Assembly (NCBI GenBank): GCA_003563055.1
Contig: PWSY01000096.1
Span: 1-46,425, forward strand
Source of the DNA: Anaerolineaceae bacterium
Lineage (GTDB): Bacteria; Chloroflexota; Anaerolineae; Anaerolineales; Anaerolineaceae
Length of the DNA stretch: 46,425 nucleotides
Direction of reading: 5' to 3'
Below the pieces are notes generated by a model. That model had not been told where the DNA came from. It was given only the letters and a program-made list of their open reading frames with translations, and ran no database searches. Each line of letters begins with the position of its first letter. Position 1 is the first letter of the stretch. The position numbers and the translations under genes were made by a program. This document shows, in pieces, positions 45,567 through 46,425 of the stretch.

Positions 45567-46425
45567 ATGGCTATTATTTTTAGAAAAGCGCCAGGAAAAA
45601 TCATCCTTTTCGGTGAACATGCGGTGGTATATGGGCAACCCGCGATCGCCATACCAGTGACTCAAGTTCATGCAACAGCACGAGTGTTCCCTAAGCTCAC
45701 TGCCTTAAAGGGAACGGTTCACTTGCAGGCACCCGATATCGATCTCGACACCGATCTATCCCATTTACCTGCCAATCATCCCCTGGCTGCAGCCATCCGC
45801 GTGACGCTTGAGGCGCTCAAACTTGAGACGCTCACACTTGACCATCTGCCCGCATTTACTTTGCAAATCTCATCAACAATTCCCATATCTGCCGGGATGG
45901 GCTCAGGCGCCGCGATTTCGGTGGCCATTATCCGGGCTCTCTCAGATTTTCTAGGTAAACCTCTTTCGCCGGAGAAGGTTTCTGACCTGGCTTACGAAGT
46001 GGAAAAAATATTCCATGGCAATCCCTCAGGCGTCGATAATAATGTCATCACCTACCAGAAACCAGTTTACTTCAGTCGAGGGCAGTCCATCCAATTCTTA
46101 AGCATCAAGCGTGCCACTCATTGGGTCATCGCAGACAGCGGTGAAAAAACACCTACCCGGGAGACGGTTTCTGCAGTACGAGACCAGCTTGAAGCACAGC
46201 CAAACCGGGTCGAAATGGTTTTTCAAAAAATTGGTGCCCTCACTGTAAAAGCTAAAAACGCACTGATCAATGGAGACCTGGAGGACCTGGGGGACTTACT
46301 GAACGAAAACCAGAAACTGTTAGAAGCCCTGGATGTCAGCAGCCCAAACCTTGAAAACCTGATCAAAGCAGCGAAAAATGCCGGTGCAATTGGCGCAAAA
46401 CTCTCAGGCGGTGGTCGTGGTGGTA
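45567..46425 (+). CDS. mvk: Mevalonate kinase (cut by right edge)
   Basis: First 286 codons visible; no stop before the window ends. It phosphorylates mevalonate to 5-phosphomevalonate in isoprenoid synthesis. GHMP-kinase marks are present: APGKIILFGEHAVVYG (residues 9-24), the ATP-binding glycine loop PISAGMGSGAA (about 108-118), GNPSGVDN (about 151-158), and the C-terminal motif KLSGGGRGG at the edge. The Asp in SGVDN is the expected catalytic base position. The ATG is 13 bp after the UbiA-type gene, with AAACAAG as a poor ribosome site, so coupling to the upstream gene is likely. Both genes serve polyprenyl metabolism. Confidence 0.92.
   Translation, partial: MAIIFRKAPGKIILFGEHAVVYGQPAIAIPVTQVHATARVFPKLTALKGTVHLQAPDIDLDTDLSHLPANHPLAAAIRVTLEALKLETLTLDHLPAFTLQISSTIPISAGMGSGAAISVAIIRALSDFLGKPLSPEKVSDLAYEVEKIFHGNPSGVDNNVITYQKPVYFSRGQSIQFLSIKRATHWVIADSGEKTPTRETVSAVRDQLEAQPNRVEMVFQKIGALTVKAKNALINGDLEDLGDLLNENQKLLEALDVSSPNLENLIKAAKNAGAIGAKLSGGGRGG

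Overview
This window looks like chromosomal DNA of a Chloroflexota bacterium, most likely an Anaerolineae-type anaerobe. The supporting signs are a giant membrane protein with the YYYY-G signature of the chloroflexal/archaeal 'Chlor_Arch_YYY' (DUF2298) family, an adenosine-specific kinase of a family common in archaea and thermophiles, a mevalonate kinase (bacterial mevalonate pathway), a mycobacterial-type decaprenyl-phosphate phosphoribosyltransferase homologue, and a large coiled-coil insertion plus acidic tail in RpoC. The taxonomic call is an inference from gene content only. Nearly all of the sequence is gene-dense. I see no phage, no intact insertion sequence, no CRISPR array, no tRNA and no rRNA.

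Layout. 1-5 kb: sigma factor rpoD with a DUF177 gene (minus strand, strong promoter), divergent rdgB, then a minus-strand run of nitroreductase, a 67-residue remnant that looks like both ends of a corrinoid-protein reductive activase with its middle removed, adenosine-specific kinase and lipA. 5-9 kb: an MFS exporter divergent from a TetR-type regulator with a candidate operator, then a leucine-rich-repeat lipoprotein. 9-13.5 kb: a plus-strand run of LipM/LplA-type acyltransferase, PhnD-like binding lipoprotein, SanA/YdcF-like protein, HD-domain protein and a TIM-barrel/NTF2 fusion. The SanA-HD junction carries a perfect-period 83-bp triplication that multiplies a promoter-like element. 13.5-24 kb: gyrA-like, rpoC (without rpoB) and a large orphan hybrid-sensing histidine kinase, all on the minus strand. 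24-42 kb: minus strand, containing lepA and a polyprenyl/surface-glycan set (flippase-like protein, CDP-paratose/tyvelose-type epimerase, GT4 glycosyltransferase, methyltransferase, GT39-like protein, 1786-residue GT39::YYY fusion, another GT-C-like protein), then cmk and a C69 Ntn-peptidase. 42-46.4 kb: sulfotransferase, tlyA, UbiA-type phosphoribosyltransferase and the first 286 codons of mevalonate kinase, which runs off the right edge.

How the genes may work together. LipA and the LipM-like protein supply lipoyl cofactor assembly (octanoyl transfer, then sulfur insertion). Mevalonate kinase feeds isoprenoid synthesis. The UbiA enzyme would load a polyprenyl phosphate with phosphoribose, and several GT-C membrane enzymes nearby are of the type that use polyprenyl-phosphate sugars, so the right half may be a lipid-linked glycan assembly neighbourhood. 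That link is inference. The most unusual observations are the GT39::YYY giant fusion with its translationally chained mini-ORF, the triplicated promoter/ribosome-site repeat, the GyrA with Met at the Ser83 position and no clear GyrA box, the solo rpoC with insertion, acidic tail and structured leader, and the internally deleted activase remnant.
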